This document shows positions 26,974 through 35,428 of a DNA stretch of 64,000 bases, piece after piece; positions within the stretch are counted from its first letter, which is position 1, and the number at the start of each line of letters is the position of its first letter. The stretch covers positions 310,001 to 374,000 of the forward strand of contig NZ_LMUP01000002.1 of assembly GCF_009765875.1 (NCBI RefSeq). The letters are read 5' to 3'. A program made the translations under genes and the position numbers. Under the pieces are notes generated by a model that saw only the letters and a program-made list of their open reading frames with translations, had not been told where the DNA came from and ran no database searches. The stretch comes from Pedobacter sp. L105 (GTDB lineage Bacteria; Bacteroidota; Bacteroidia; Sphingobacteriales; Sphingobacteriaceae).

Positions 26974-27559
26974 ACATATACAATCCCTTTGGCAATCACA
27001 TTCTGTAGAGGTGAAAATCTCTGCAGCGGAGATGCTGGAACAGGCGAAAAAAGAGGTGAATGCACTGCGCACCAAGTCTCTTTTTAACATCGCGGGAATG
27101 GTGATCTCATTTATTGCGATCAGCTCGTTACTGGTGTTCTTCAGTTTCAATTCCTGGACCACTACTTTAGGAATTGGTATTATCGTACTGGCAGTAGCCA
27201 TTTCTACGTTATTGCTTTACCGTGAACACCGTTTGATTTCACGAAACGATTTTACCGAAAACCCGGGGATATTTTTGGCCAGGCTGCATGATTATCAGCT
27301 GAGCCGCTTCAATTTATACAACAAGTTATACTGGTTTTATGCCATAGCAATTTCTCTTGGGTTTATCCTATTTTTCTTTGAAACGCTGCAAAACCTAAGT
27401 ACCTGGATACAAGCAGCCATCATTCTTTTTACCGTGATATGGATGGCTTTCTGCGCTACCATACTCCGCAGATCATTCATGAAAAAGGAGAAAGAACGAA
27501 TTGACCTGCTCATCGAGAAATTCGAAAGGATTACTGCGCAGTTTGAAGAAAAAGGATAA
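26960..27559 (+). CDS. Four-helix membrane protein coupled to ECF sigma (putative anti-sigma)
   Basis: 199 residues from the ATG at 26960; the frame is open further upstream only because of the overlap with the sigma gene. A soluble N-terminal segment (1 to about 35, helical) precedes two pairs of membrane helices (about 43-63, 68-86, 124-142 and 150-168) and a basic C-terminal tail (RRSFMKKEKERIDLLIEK). It has no zinc-finger anti-sigma motif. The 14-base overlap with the sigma gene suggests coupled translation and an inhibitory role. This is inference from position. Confidence 0.7.
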   Translation: MQEFEHIQSLWQSHSVEVKISAAEMLEQAKKEVNALRTKSLFNIAGMVISFIAISSLLVFFSFNSWTTTLGIGIIVLAVAISTLLLYREHRLISRNDFTENPGIFLARLHDYQLSRFNLYNKLYWFYAIAISLGFILFFFETLQNLSTWIQAAIILFTVIWMAFCATILRRSFMKKEKERIDLLIEKFERITAQFEEKG

Positions 27560-27563
27560 ATAT

Positions 27564-27600
27564 AAAAGGCCCTTAAATCGCTCTGATTTAAGGGCCTTTT
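27564..27600. terminator. Bidirectional terminator after the ECF operon
   Basis: Perfect 16-bp arms AAAAGGCCCTTAAATC and GATTTAAGGGCCTTTT with a 5-base loop, T runs on both strands. It lies between the convergent ECF operon and a lipoprotein gene. Confidence 0.93.
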
Positions 27601-27619
27601 AGTAAAAATAATTTCAGCT

Positions 27620-28261
27620 CTATTTAGTGTCTTTAACTTCGTCCACTGAAAAAATATTTCCCCTTAAATGATACACCAGTGTTTTCATGGCGCCTTTTTG
27701 AAGCGTGCTATCCGTAGAATTTACAATAGGAAACGATCTGAATAACTCTCCATTTTTCATGGTATACTTATCATTTCCCGCATAGATCTTCTTCATCTTA
27801 CTGCTTAGCGGGGGGAAGCTCAGTTTATTAAAGTTATTGTTGCTGTATTCGTAAACATTGAGATCTTTTACATTTTTCTTGCTCAGCAGCTCAATGTATA
27901 GTTCCGGATTACCGTCATTGTCCAGATCCATATTCCATACATCAGTAATAACTCCTTTGCGTTCTACGGATTGTGACCTGTAGTTGTTCTTTACTGAATC
28001 AGACATCAGCAACAGGTAAGCACCTACACTATCCACGCCTTTTCCCCAGCTCACTACCTCATAATTCAATCCCGGTTTGATAATAATATCTTTGTAAAAA
28101 GGAAATTGCCCGGCGTGTTTCTTCACTGTTGTTTCGGTCTGTACCGTTGCTGCTTCCGGGGCATCCAGTTTCATTGGTGCGGTACGATGACAGGCAAACA
28201 AAAACAGCAGCCCCACTAAAAGTGCCGACTGCTGTAAATTATATTTAAAATTCGTTCTCAT
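27620..28261 (-). CDS. Uncharacterised lipoprotein with Ca-loop/FG-GAP-like motif
   Basis: 213 residues. A lipobox (LLFLFAC, Cys24) predicts lipid anchoring. The segment DLDNDGNPELYIE (about residues 110-122) has the DxDxDGxxE spacing of calcium loops in FG-GAP/VCBS repeats. No other domain is visible. It is the last gene before the PUL. Its upstream region has a 10-bp inverted repeat (28294-28339). Function unknown. Confidence 0.7.
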   Translation of the reverse strand: MRTNFKYNLQQSALLVGLLFLFACHRTAPMKLDAPEAATVQTETTVKKHAGQFPFYKDIIIKPGLNYEVVSWGKGVDSVGAYLLLMSDSVKNNYRSQSVERKGVITDVWNMDLDNDGNPELYIELLSKKNVKDLNVYEYSNNNFNKLSFPPLSSKMKKIYAGNDKYTMKNGELFRSFPIVNSTDSTLQKGAMKTLVYHLRGNIFSVDEVKDTK

Positions 28262-28293
28262 CTTGGTTCATTGCTTTAAGGGATCATTAAAGC

Positions 28294-28339
28294 TACCAGT
28301 AACTTGTTCTTCCTGATTTGAAAGCAAATGTTACTGGTA
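28294..28339. repeat. Inverted repeat between GH20 and lipoprotein genes
   Basis: Perfect 10-bp arms TACCAGTAAC and GTTACTGGTA around 26 bases; the flanks AAAG/CTTT extend the stem after one bulged base. It lacks a T run, so an operator or a processing hairpin is likelier than an intrinsic terminator. Confidence 0.55.
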
Positions 28340-28399
28340 CTTTATTGTAGCAATTTATACTAAAAAAGGATTTTAACCAAATTTAAAAAGTTAAATAGG

Positions 28400-30283
28400 C
28401 TATTTAGCCCCATTGTTCAATATCGTATCGGAAACCACACTGCGTTTGCCATTTGGCGTAATCACAATCGTTTTGAAATCCAGTTTCTGTCCTTTTGGTA
28501 CATCGATCTTTAACGGTGTAGTATATTGATTGGATACTTCAGAAGGACGGGTATTATCTAACGTGTAATAGATCTTGGCACCCTGTACAGGAGCTTTTAA
28601 CTCCATCGTGATGTTGTCTCCATCCAGTTCTTTATCTGATTGTCCAATTGGTCCTGGTACCCAAAAATTAGTACTGGTTTTATCCAGGCGCGCCAGGTGC
28701 AGCGGCAATCTATCCTCAGAGAAATTCTTCAGGTCTTTTTTGGCTACAGGTGTCCAGGCAATTTCGCTCAGTGCCATCATTCTTGGTAAAACCATATACT
28801 CTACCTTAGCGCCGGTTTCGATATATTCCGTCCATAAGTTGGCCTGTACACCTTCAATAAATTTTTGCTGATCGGCATTTAACTCTGCTGGAACAGGGTC
28901 ATAAGCGTAAATCTTTGAATATGGATCTACACCGCCAATGTTGACCGGTTCGTCAGGTGATTTTGATTGTGCATGATCTACGTACAATCCATTACTTCCC
29001 GGGGTCATAATTACATTATGATTCAATTTAGCGGCAGCGATACCACCTTCAACACCTCTCCACGACATTACTGTTGCATTTGGTGCCAAACCGCCTTCCA
29101 GGATCTCGTCCCATCCAATAATCGAGCGGCCTTTGGAATTGATATATTTCTCGATACGGGCGATGAAATAACTTTGCAGTTCGTGTTCATCCTTTAATCC
29201 TTTATCTTTAATTAGCTGCTGGCAGAAAGGCGATTGTTTCCAGTATTCTTTAGGACTTTCATCACCACCAATATGGATATATTTTGATGGAAATAAAACC
29301 ATTACTTCATCCAGCACATCTTCTAAAAACTTAAAGGTATATTCTGTTGGGGCATATACATCATCAAACACTCCCCAGGTTTGCTGTACCTGTTTTCCTT
29401 TTCTTGAACCTGACCACGGCGCTTTAGGATCGATATAGGTATCCCTTTCCGGAAAGCAGCTCAACTGAGGGTAAGCAGCGATGGCAGCAGAACTATGTCC
29501 TGGCAACTCAATTTCAGGAATTACGTTGATAAATCTTTTGGTCGCATAGGCAACCACTTCTTTTACTTCTTCCTGTGTATAATACCCCTTTACAAGCTTA
29601 TTATCGGTGGTTATACCGGGATGGTGACCAACAATGGAGCCGCTTCTTTCAGCACCTATACTGGTTAGCTTTGGATATTTTTTTATCTCTATCCTCCAGC
29701 CCTGATCTTCAGTTAAGTGCCAGTGGAAATTGTTTAACTTGTACATCGCCATCAGGTCGATATATTTTTTAACAAAAGACACAGGGAAGAAATGTCTTCC
29801 TACGTCAAGGTGCATTCCCCTGTATTTGAATCTTGGATAATCATTGATCACGCTGGCCTGAATATCAATTTCATCCCCTTTTTTCTCAGGCATCATCTGC
29901 ATCAGCGATTGTACCCCATAGAACAATCCTGCTCCTTTACCTGTAACGGTAATACTTTTGGCGTCAACCTTCAGGGTATATCCTTCTTCCGGCAACTGAT
30001 CTGCACCATCAGAACTCAATATAATAGCATGCTGTGTGCCCGTTGCCTTAGTGGTTCTTAAAGCAAAGCCGCCTTTAGCAGCAATATACGCATTCAGCAT
30101 ATCTGCAGTAGCCGCATTGGGTGCTTCGTTAGAAACCAATACCACAGTTTTATCCAGTTTAAAATATCCCGATTGTCTTTGCACCGATACCGGCGCAGGA
30201 ATAATTCCAAGATTTTCATCGGTCTGGGCCTTTACACTCATCGTAATGCAGGCGAGTACCAGGCCTGAGATCACTTTCTTCAT
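28400..30283 (-). CDS. GH20 beta-N-acetylhexosaminidase, exported
   Basis: Removes terminal beta-GlcNAc or GalNAc by substrate-assisted catalysis. 627 residues. A signal peptide (1-19, SVKA-QT), a GH20b N-terminal domain (about 25-150) and a (beta/alpha)8 barrel with the catalytic pair Asp341-Glu342 in HIGGDESPKEYW. The C-terminal part (about 530-627) includes a small beta domain with TLDNTRPS, as in many chitobiase-like enzymes. Last gene of the eight-gene PUL operon, overlapping GH3 by 4 bases. It likely trims GlcNAc from N-glycan antennae or the chitobiose core. Confidence 0.94.
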   Translation of the reverse strand: MKKVISGLVLACITMSVKAQTDENLGIIPAPVSVQRQSGYFKLDKTVVLVSNEAPNAATADMLNAYIAAKGGFALRTTKATGTQHAIILSSDGADQLPEEGYTLKVDAKSITVTGKGAGLFYGVQSLMQMMPEKKGDEIDIQASVINDYPRFKYRGMHLDVGRHFFPVSFVKKYIDLMAMYKLNNFHWHLTEDQGWRIEIKKYPKLTSIGAERSGSIVGHHPGITTDNKLVKGYYTQEEVKEVVAYATKRFINVIPEIELPGHSSAAIAAYPQLSCFPERDTYIDPKAPWSGSRKGKQVQQTWGVFDDVYAPTEYTFKFLEDVLDEVMVLFPSKYIHIGGDESPKEYWKQSPFCQQLIKDKGLKDEHELQSYFIARIEKYINSKGRSIIGWDEILEGGLAPNATVMSWRGVEGGIAAAKLNHNVIMTPGSNGLYVDHAQSKSPDEPVNIGGVDPYSKIYAYDPVPAELNADQQKFIEGVQANLWTEYIETGAKVEYMVLPRMMALSEIAWTPVAKKDLKNFSEDRLPLHLARLDKTSTNFWVPGPIGQSDKELDGDNITMELKAPVQGAKIYYTLDNTRPSEVSNQYTTPLKIDVPKGQKLDFKTIVITPNGKRSVVSDTILNNGAK

Positions 30284-32679
30284 AATTTATAGTTTTGGTT
30301 AACGTTGATTTTCTTTTCCAGTCTGATATCTGTAGAACCTGCGCCAAGCATCAGGGTAAAATCCCCTGCTTCTACTACGCGCTGCATTTGCTGGTTCATT
30401 AAACTCAGATCATTTTTATGCAGGGTAAATTCTACTGTTCTTGTCGCGCCTGCCTTGATATTTATACGGCTGAAAGCCTTCAGTGTTTTAACGGGTGTAA
30501 CTACGGAAGAAACATCATCACGAAGATACAATTGCACTACCTCATCACCATCTATGGCACTGCTGTTAGTTACCTTGAGACTCACATTCACCGTCAGGTT
30601 GTCTCCTGCATTTACTGTTGCATCCAGATCGCTATACACAAATTTGCTGTAGCTTAGCCCATAACCAAAAGCATATAACGGAGTTGCAGGTCCTTCTACA
30701 TAATCATGCTTAGATGAATTCTGGTAATTGTAATAATCAGGCAGTTGTCCTACTGATCTCGGAACAGATATCGGCAGTCTCCCGGCAGGATTATAATCAC
30801 CAAATAAAACATCAGCAATGGCATCTCCGCCTTCCTGTCCCGGATACCAGGCAGTAATGATAGCGGCAGCGTTTGCAGCAGGCCAATTCAGGTTTAGCGG
30901 CCTTCCGCCGATAAATACTACCACTACCGGTTTCCCGGTTTTTACTACAGCCTGCAACAATTCAAGCTGTTTACCCATCAGGTCTAAGGTTTCCCTGTCA
31001 TATCCCTCACCGGCTTCCATATCACTTACTTCAGCAGTACCTTTACCAACTATTGCTGCTCCGGTACTGATATATTCGGTTTTAAAATCGCGGGCACTTG
31101 ATCCGCCGATCACCACTACTGCTACATCCGATTGTTTTGCTGCTGCTACTGCTTCGGCAATATGCACATTGGCAGTATCCCTTATCGCACAGCCTTTCAC
31201 ATAATTGATTTTTGCTGCAGGCAGCTTAGCAGTAATCCCTTCCAGAACAGTAATTATAGCTTTTGGATCCTGCGGAGCAGTATAATCACCCAGCTGGTTA
31301 TAAATATTATCAGCATTGGGTCCTATCACTGCGATAGAACTAATAGTTTTCTTCAATGGCAATACTGCATTTTCATTCTTTAACAGGATGATGGATTCCT
31401 GTGCTACCTTACGGGAAAGGGTAACAGTAGCTTCCTTCCGTACTTCTTTTCTAGCCAATTTAGGATCTACATAAGGATTTTCAAACAAACCCATTTCGAA
31501 CTTCATCGCTAACAACCGTCCTGTAGCTTCGTCTATGCGTTGCATAGAAACCGCACCATTTTTAATCGCTTCCAGCAAAGGAGCCGAGAAAACAACACCA
31601 CCCAGATCGTTATCCAATCCTGCGTTCATTGCCAGTGCGGCAGCATCAATATTGTTTGCCGCAACATGCTGCGTGAGCACTAATCCATCGATACTTCCCA
31701 GATCGGATACAGAAAAGCCTTTGAACCCCCATTGTCTGTGCAGCAGGGTATCCAATAAATAGGGGTTACTGCTACATGGAACGCCATCAACAGAATTATA
31801 GGCGGCCATGATAGACAAAGCACCAGCTTTAATCGACGCTTCAAATGGTGGCAGATAACTCTGGATCAGTTCTCTTCTGCCGGGATTAATCAGACCTGCA
31901 TTATGGCCCCCTTCAGGACTTCCATAAGCAGTAAAATGTTTTAAGGTAGAAATGACGTTTACACCGCTGCCGATAGTATTATCCTTTCCCTGGAACCCTT
32001 TCACCATGGCTACGCCCATCATGCTATTTAAAAATGGATCTTCACCATAAGTTTCCTCTACCCTTGACCACCTAGGTTCGCGTGCCAGATCCAGCACCGG
32101 GCCATAACCAATATGTGCCCCCTGTAACCTTGCTTCTTTGGCAATAGCCGCAGCCATGGATTGGATCAACATAGGATCCCAGGTACTGCTCTGCCCGATA
32201 GAGGTTGGAAAAACGGTAGTTCCGATAGCCATGTGTCCATGCGGACATTCCTCGGCAATCAATACAGGTATTTGCAACCTGGTATGTTCAATAATATATT
32301 TTTGCAGTGCATTGGTTGCCAGTGCTGCTTTATAAGGATCCAAGCCAGTTTCCAGGGTTTTTCTTGTCCATGGATCTGCTCTAAGCGTTGCCCATAACAT
32401 GCCATACTGGTTAGCCGCCACAGTTTTTTTAAACTTCTCCGAAGCAACTACGCCATCACCTTTCTTCTCATACATTTCCCAGCCCAGCAAAGTTGACAGC
32501 TGACCAACTTTTTCTTCAACGGTCATTCTGCCAAGAAGATCTTTTACCCTGTCGGCCACCGGGGCCTTTGGGTTCTTGTAAAGCGGTACTTCTTTTTTCT
32601 GTGCAAACAGGAACGCAGGACAGGATATAAAAAGAACTGGCAAAAGCCAGTTCCGTAATTGAGTTTGATTGATAAACAT
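30280..32679 (-). CDS. GH3 beta-glycosidase (BglX-like), exported
   Basis: 799 residues. A signal peptide (ending LFA-QKK), an N-terminal GH3 barrel with nucleophile Asp326 in SVSDLGSIDG, the alpha/beta sandwich domain and a fibronectin-III-like C-terminal domain (about 690-795), the typical BglX layout. Substrates in the family include beta-glucosides, beta-xylosides and GlcNAc; within this locus a plant-type N-glycan xylose or a GlcNAc linkage is possible, but not readable from sequence. It lies 18 bases after GH125. Confidence 0.92.
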   Translation of the reverse strand: MFINQTQLRNWLLPVLFISCPAFLFAQKKEVPLYKNPKAPVADRVKDLLGRMTVEEKVGQLSTLLGWEMYEKKGDGVVASEKFKKTVAANQYGMLWATLRADPWTRKTLETGLDPYKAALATNALQKYIIEHTRLQIPVLIAEECPHGHMAIGTTVFPTSIGQSSTWDPMLIQSMAAAIAKEARLQGAHIGYGPVLDLAREPRWSRVEETYGEDPFLNSMMGVAMVKGFQGKDNTIGSGVNVISTLKHFTAYGSPEGGHNAGLINPGRRELIQSYLPPFEASIKAGALSIMAAYNSVDGVPCSSNPYLLDTLLHRQWGFKGFSVSDLGSIDGLVLTQHVAANNIDAAALAMNAGLDNDLGGVVFSAPLLEAIKNGAVSMQRIDEATGRLLAMKFEMGLFENPYVDPKLARKEVRKEATVTLSRKVAQESIILLKNENAVLPLKKTISSIAVIGPNADNIYNQLGDYTAPQDPKAIITVLEGITAKLPAAKINYVKGCAIRDTANVHIAEAVAAAKQSDVAVVVIGGSSARDFKTEYISTGAAIVGKGTAEVSDMEAGEGYDRETLDLMGKQLELLQAVVKTGKPVVVVFIGGRPLNLNWPAANAAAIITAWYPGQEGGDAIADVLFGDYNPAGRLPISVPRSVGQLPDYYNYQNSSKHDYVEGPATPLYAFGYGLSYSKFVYSDLDATVNAGDNLTVNVSLKVTNSSAIDGDEVVQLYLRDDVSSVVTPVKTLKAFSRINIKAGATRTVEFTLHKNDLSLMNQQMQRVVEAGDFTLMLGAGSTDIRLEKKINVNQNYKL

Positions 32680-32697
32680 CTTTTAATGAATGTTAAA

Positions 32698-34116
32698 TTA
32701 TGTCAGTAAATGAGGGCGTTTCTGATACACTTCCCACAGAAATTCACCAAATATGGTATTTGCCCAGGCAAACCACGGGCGGGTAAACGTTTCGGGATGA
32801 TCCTTCTTATAGGATTCATGCATAAAACCTTTTCCTGCATGACTTGCCTTTAACCAGGCCACACATTGTTTGATTTCTTCATCATCTGTACTGGTTAATC
32901 CCCTGGCAATAATGCTCAGCGGCCAGATCATATCCTGCTCCTCTACATGGGGCCCACCTATTCCTTCACTGGAAGTACCTTTATAGAAATAAGGGTTATG
33001 TTCAGACAAGGCGAATTTGCGTGTGTTCTGATAAACAGGATCTGTAACTTTTACAGCATCAAGGTAAGGCAATGAAAGCAGACTTGGTACATTGGCATCA
33101 TCCATCAGGTTAACGTTTCCAAAACCATCTACTTCAAAAGCATAGATTTTGCCATAAACCGGATGTTCTACCTTTGCGTATTTTTCAATTGCCGCCTCTA
33201 CTTCCTGCGCTAAAGCAGTTAGTTCCGCAGCCAAAGCTTCATCCTTCTGCACCACGGTCATCATTTCTGCCATCTGTTTTAAACTCACTACAGCAAAAAG
33301 ATTAGAAGGGATCAGGAAAGGAAAAATGGTAGCATCATCACTTGGCCTGAACATCGAACAGATCAGTCCTACAGGTTTAACCGGAAAACCATAACCTAAC
33401 ATGGGCAGGCTGTCCGTAGGTTTGGCCGTATTCCGCTGAAAGTGGTAAGGTCCCAGTCCTGTTTTTCTTTGCTGCTCTTTAAAAGTAGCCAGGATCAGCT
33501 TTACGCCAGATTTCCAACGCTCGTCATAAGGAGCAGTATCACCTGTCATTTTCCAGTAGTTATAAGCCAGACGCATGGTATAACACAGGGAATCTATTTC
33601 CCATTTGCGCTCATGTACTCCTGCCTGCATCGTAGTATGATCACTCTGCCATTCACTTTTCTGATCGCCGCTATGGTAAAATGCATTGGCATAAGGATCT
33701 TTCAGTACATAAGTAGTCTGACGGCTAATGACCCCCGCAACCAATTGTTGCAGCTTTTTATCCTGCTTCATAAAAGCAAGATAAGGCCAAACCTGCGCAG
33801 AGCTATCCCTTAACCACATGGCATCAATATCACCGGTGATCACATAGGTATCCGGTTTACCATCAACTGTGGAAAAAGTAACAGTTGTATCCAGGGTATT
33901 GGGCAGACAGTTGTTGAATAACCATCCCAGTTCTTTGTCGGTAACTTTTTTCTGGAATTCCAGAATAGCCTTTTCTACGGCAGGGCTGCTGAATTTTCTT
34001 TTGTTCAGCGGCACCCTTACATTAGGATAAGCCAGTTCGAAAGCACTCAGCTCATTGCTTAAAAAAAGCCCCGCGCTCAGCAAACTGGTTTTGGTAATAA
34101 AATCTTTTCTATTCAT
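32698..34116 (-). CDS. GH125 exo-alpha-1,6-mannosidase
   Basis: 472 residues, metal-independent (alpha/alpha)6-barrel mannosidase that removes alpha-1,6-linked mannose. Family segments are GDIDAMWLRDSSAQVWPY near residue 93, AFYHSGDQKSEWQSDHT, and EIDSLCYTMRLAY. The N-terminus MNRKDFITKTSLLSAGLF is a degenerate twin-arginine-like leader (RK instead of RR), so export by Tat or Sec is possible. It shares one base with the transporter stop upstream. It works with GH92 on mannosyl glycans. Confidence 0.93.
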   Translation of the reverse strand: MNRKDFITKTSLLSAGLFLSNELSAFELAYPNVRVPLNKRKFSSPAVEKAILEFQKKVTDKELGWLFNNCLPNTLDTTVTFSTVDGKPDTYVITGDIDAMWLRDSSAQVWPYLAFMKQDKKLQQLVAGVISRQTTYVLKDPYANAFYHSGDQKSEWQSDHTTMQAGVHERKWEIDSLCYTMRLAYNYWKMTGDTAPYDERWKSGVKLILATFKEQQRKTGLGPYHFQRNTAKPTDSLPMLGYGFPVKPVGLICSMFRPSDDATIFPFLIPSNLFAVVSLKQMAEMMTVVQKDEALAAELTALAQEVEAAIEKYAKVEHPVYGKIYAFEVDGFGNVNLMDDANVPSLLSLPYLDAVKVTDPVYQNTRKFALSEHNPYFYKGTSSEGIGGPHVEEQDMIWPLSIIARGLTSTDDEEIKQCVAWLKASHAGKGFMHESYKKDHPETFTRPWFAWANTIFGEFLWEVYQKRPHLLT

Positions 34117-35396
34117 TATATCTGGTTTAATATCGTATCGGTTTTTTTGCCAGCTTTATAACCTAAAGTAGCATAATAAAATATAAATAAATAACATGGA
34201 ACCATGATCCAGTAGGCCTGCTGAGGATTTACTACATCGGCAAGCGCACCATAACACAAGGGAATCACTGCTCCTCCTGCAATACCCATAATCAGTAAAG
34301 AGGAAGCTATTTTTGTAAATCTGCCAAGGCCAGACAAAGCCAGAGGCCATATCGCCGGCCAAACCAGTGAATTGGCCAAACCTAACAGGGCGATGAACAA
34401 CACGGAAACATAACCTGTAGTGGAAATGGCAATAATTACCAGGACTACCCCTAAGGCTGCAAACCATTTCATCGCTTTTTCCTGACTGATATATTTAGGA
34501 ATACAGATAATTCCAATCAGGTAACCTATAATCATCCCGAGCAGGGTAAAGCTGGTAAAAAACTTGGCCGTAGCCAATGGGATTCCCTGGTAAGAACCGT
34601 AACTGATTACTGTATCACCAGCCATTACCTCTACACCTACGTAAAGGAATAGTGTTAATACACCCATTAGCAAATGCGGAAACTGAAACACACTGGTTTT
34701 ACCGGCTGTAGCTGCAGATACACTTTCATCTTCAACATCTGCATCGATCTCAGGCAGATCGGAAAAATAGATCAGCACTGCCAGGACCACCAATACAGCA
34801 ATGATTCCTACATAAGGAAGGATCACCCTTGAAGCCAGGTCGTTCAGCTGACTTACCTTTTCGGCAGCACTCATCGTGAGTAAACGGTGTTTAAAGCCAT
34901 CTACATCTTTCAGCGCAATAGCACCCAATGCAATAGGTGCAATGGCACCCGCCACTTTATTACAGATACCCATGATACTGATTCTTTTGGCGGCACTTTC
35001 GGGTGCACCCAGGATCGTAATATAAGGGTTAGATGCAGTCTGTAATAAGGCAAGACCTGTACCCTGTACAAACAAACCCAGCAGAAAAAGAACATAGGTA
35101 CGCGACAGCGCGGCTGGAATAAAGATCAGTGCACCCAAGCCCATCACTATCAATCCTAAAGCCATACCTTTTTTAAAACCTGTTACTTTTAATACGGAGG
35201 CCGATGGTATAGCCATCACCAGGTAACTGATATAAAAGGCAAAAGCCACCAGGTAAGATTCAAAGTTATTGAGCTCACAGGCAATTCTCAGATAAGGGAT
35301 CAAAACGGAATTTAACCAGGTTACAAATCCGAATATAAAGAACAATGCCCCGATAATATAAATGGGCTGGATTCCTTTTTTTGCTGTTGTTGTCAT
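34116..35396 (-). CDS. Sugar MFS transporter (FucP/GluP/NagP-like)
   Basis: 426 residues with 12 predicted membrane helices. It has the FucP-family start IYIIGALFFIFGFVTWLN and the glutamine/asparagine-rich LLQTASNPYITILG in helix 4. These carriers import L-fucose, glucose, galactose, mannose or GlcNAc with protons. The surrounding GH29, mannosidase and hexosaminidase genes leave fucose, mannose or GlcNAc as likely substrates. Part of the PUL operon, 32 bases after the NagB fusion. Confidence 0.9.
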   Translation of the reverse strand: MTTTAKKGIQPIYIIGALFFIFGFVTWLNSVLIPYLRIACELNNFESYLVAFAFYISYLVMAIPSASVLKVTGFKKGMALGLIVMGLGALIFIPAALSRTYVLFLLGLFVQGTGLALLQTASNPYITILGAPESAAKRISIMGICNKVAGAIAPIALGAIALKDVDGFKHRLLTMSAAEKVSQLNDLASRVILPYVGIIAVLVVLAVLIYFSDLPEIDADVEDESVSAATAGKTSVFQFPHLLMGVLTLFLYVGVEVMAGDTVISYGSYQGIPLATAKFFTSFTLLGMIIGYLIGIICIPKYISQEKAMKWFAALGVVLVIIAISTTGYVSVLFIALLGLANSLVWPAIWPLALSGLGRFTKIASSLLIMGIAGGAVIPLCYGALADVVNPQQAYWIMVPCYLFIFYYATLGYKAGKKTDTILNQI

Positions 35397-35428
35397 TTAG
35401 TATTGCTTGTTATAAGAGATGATTAATA

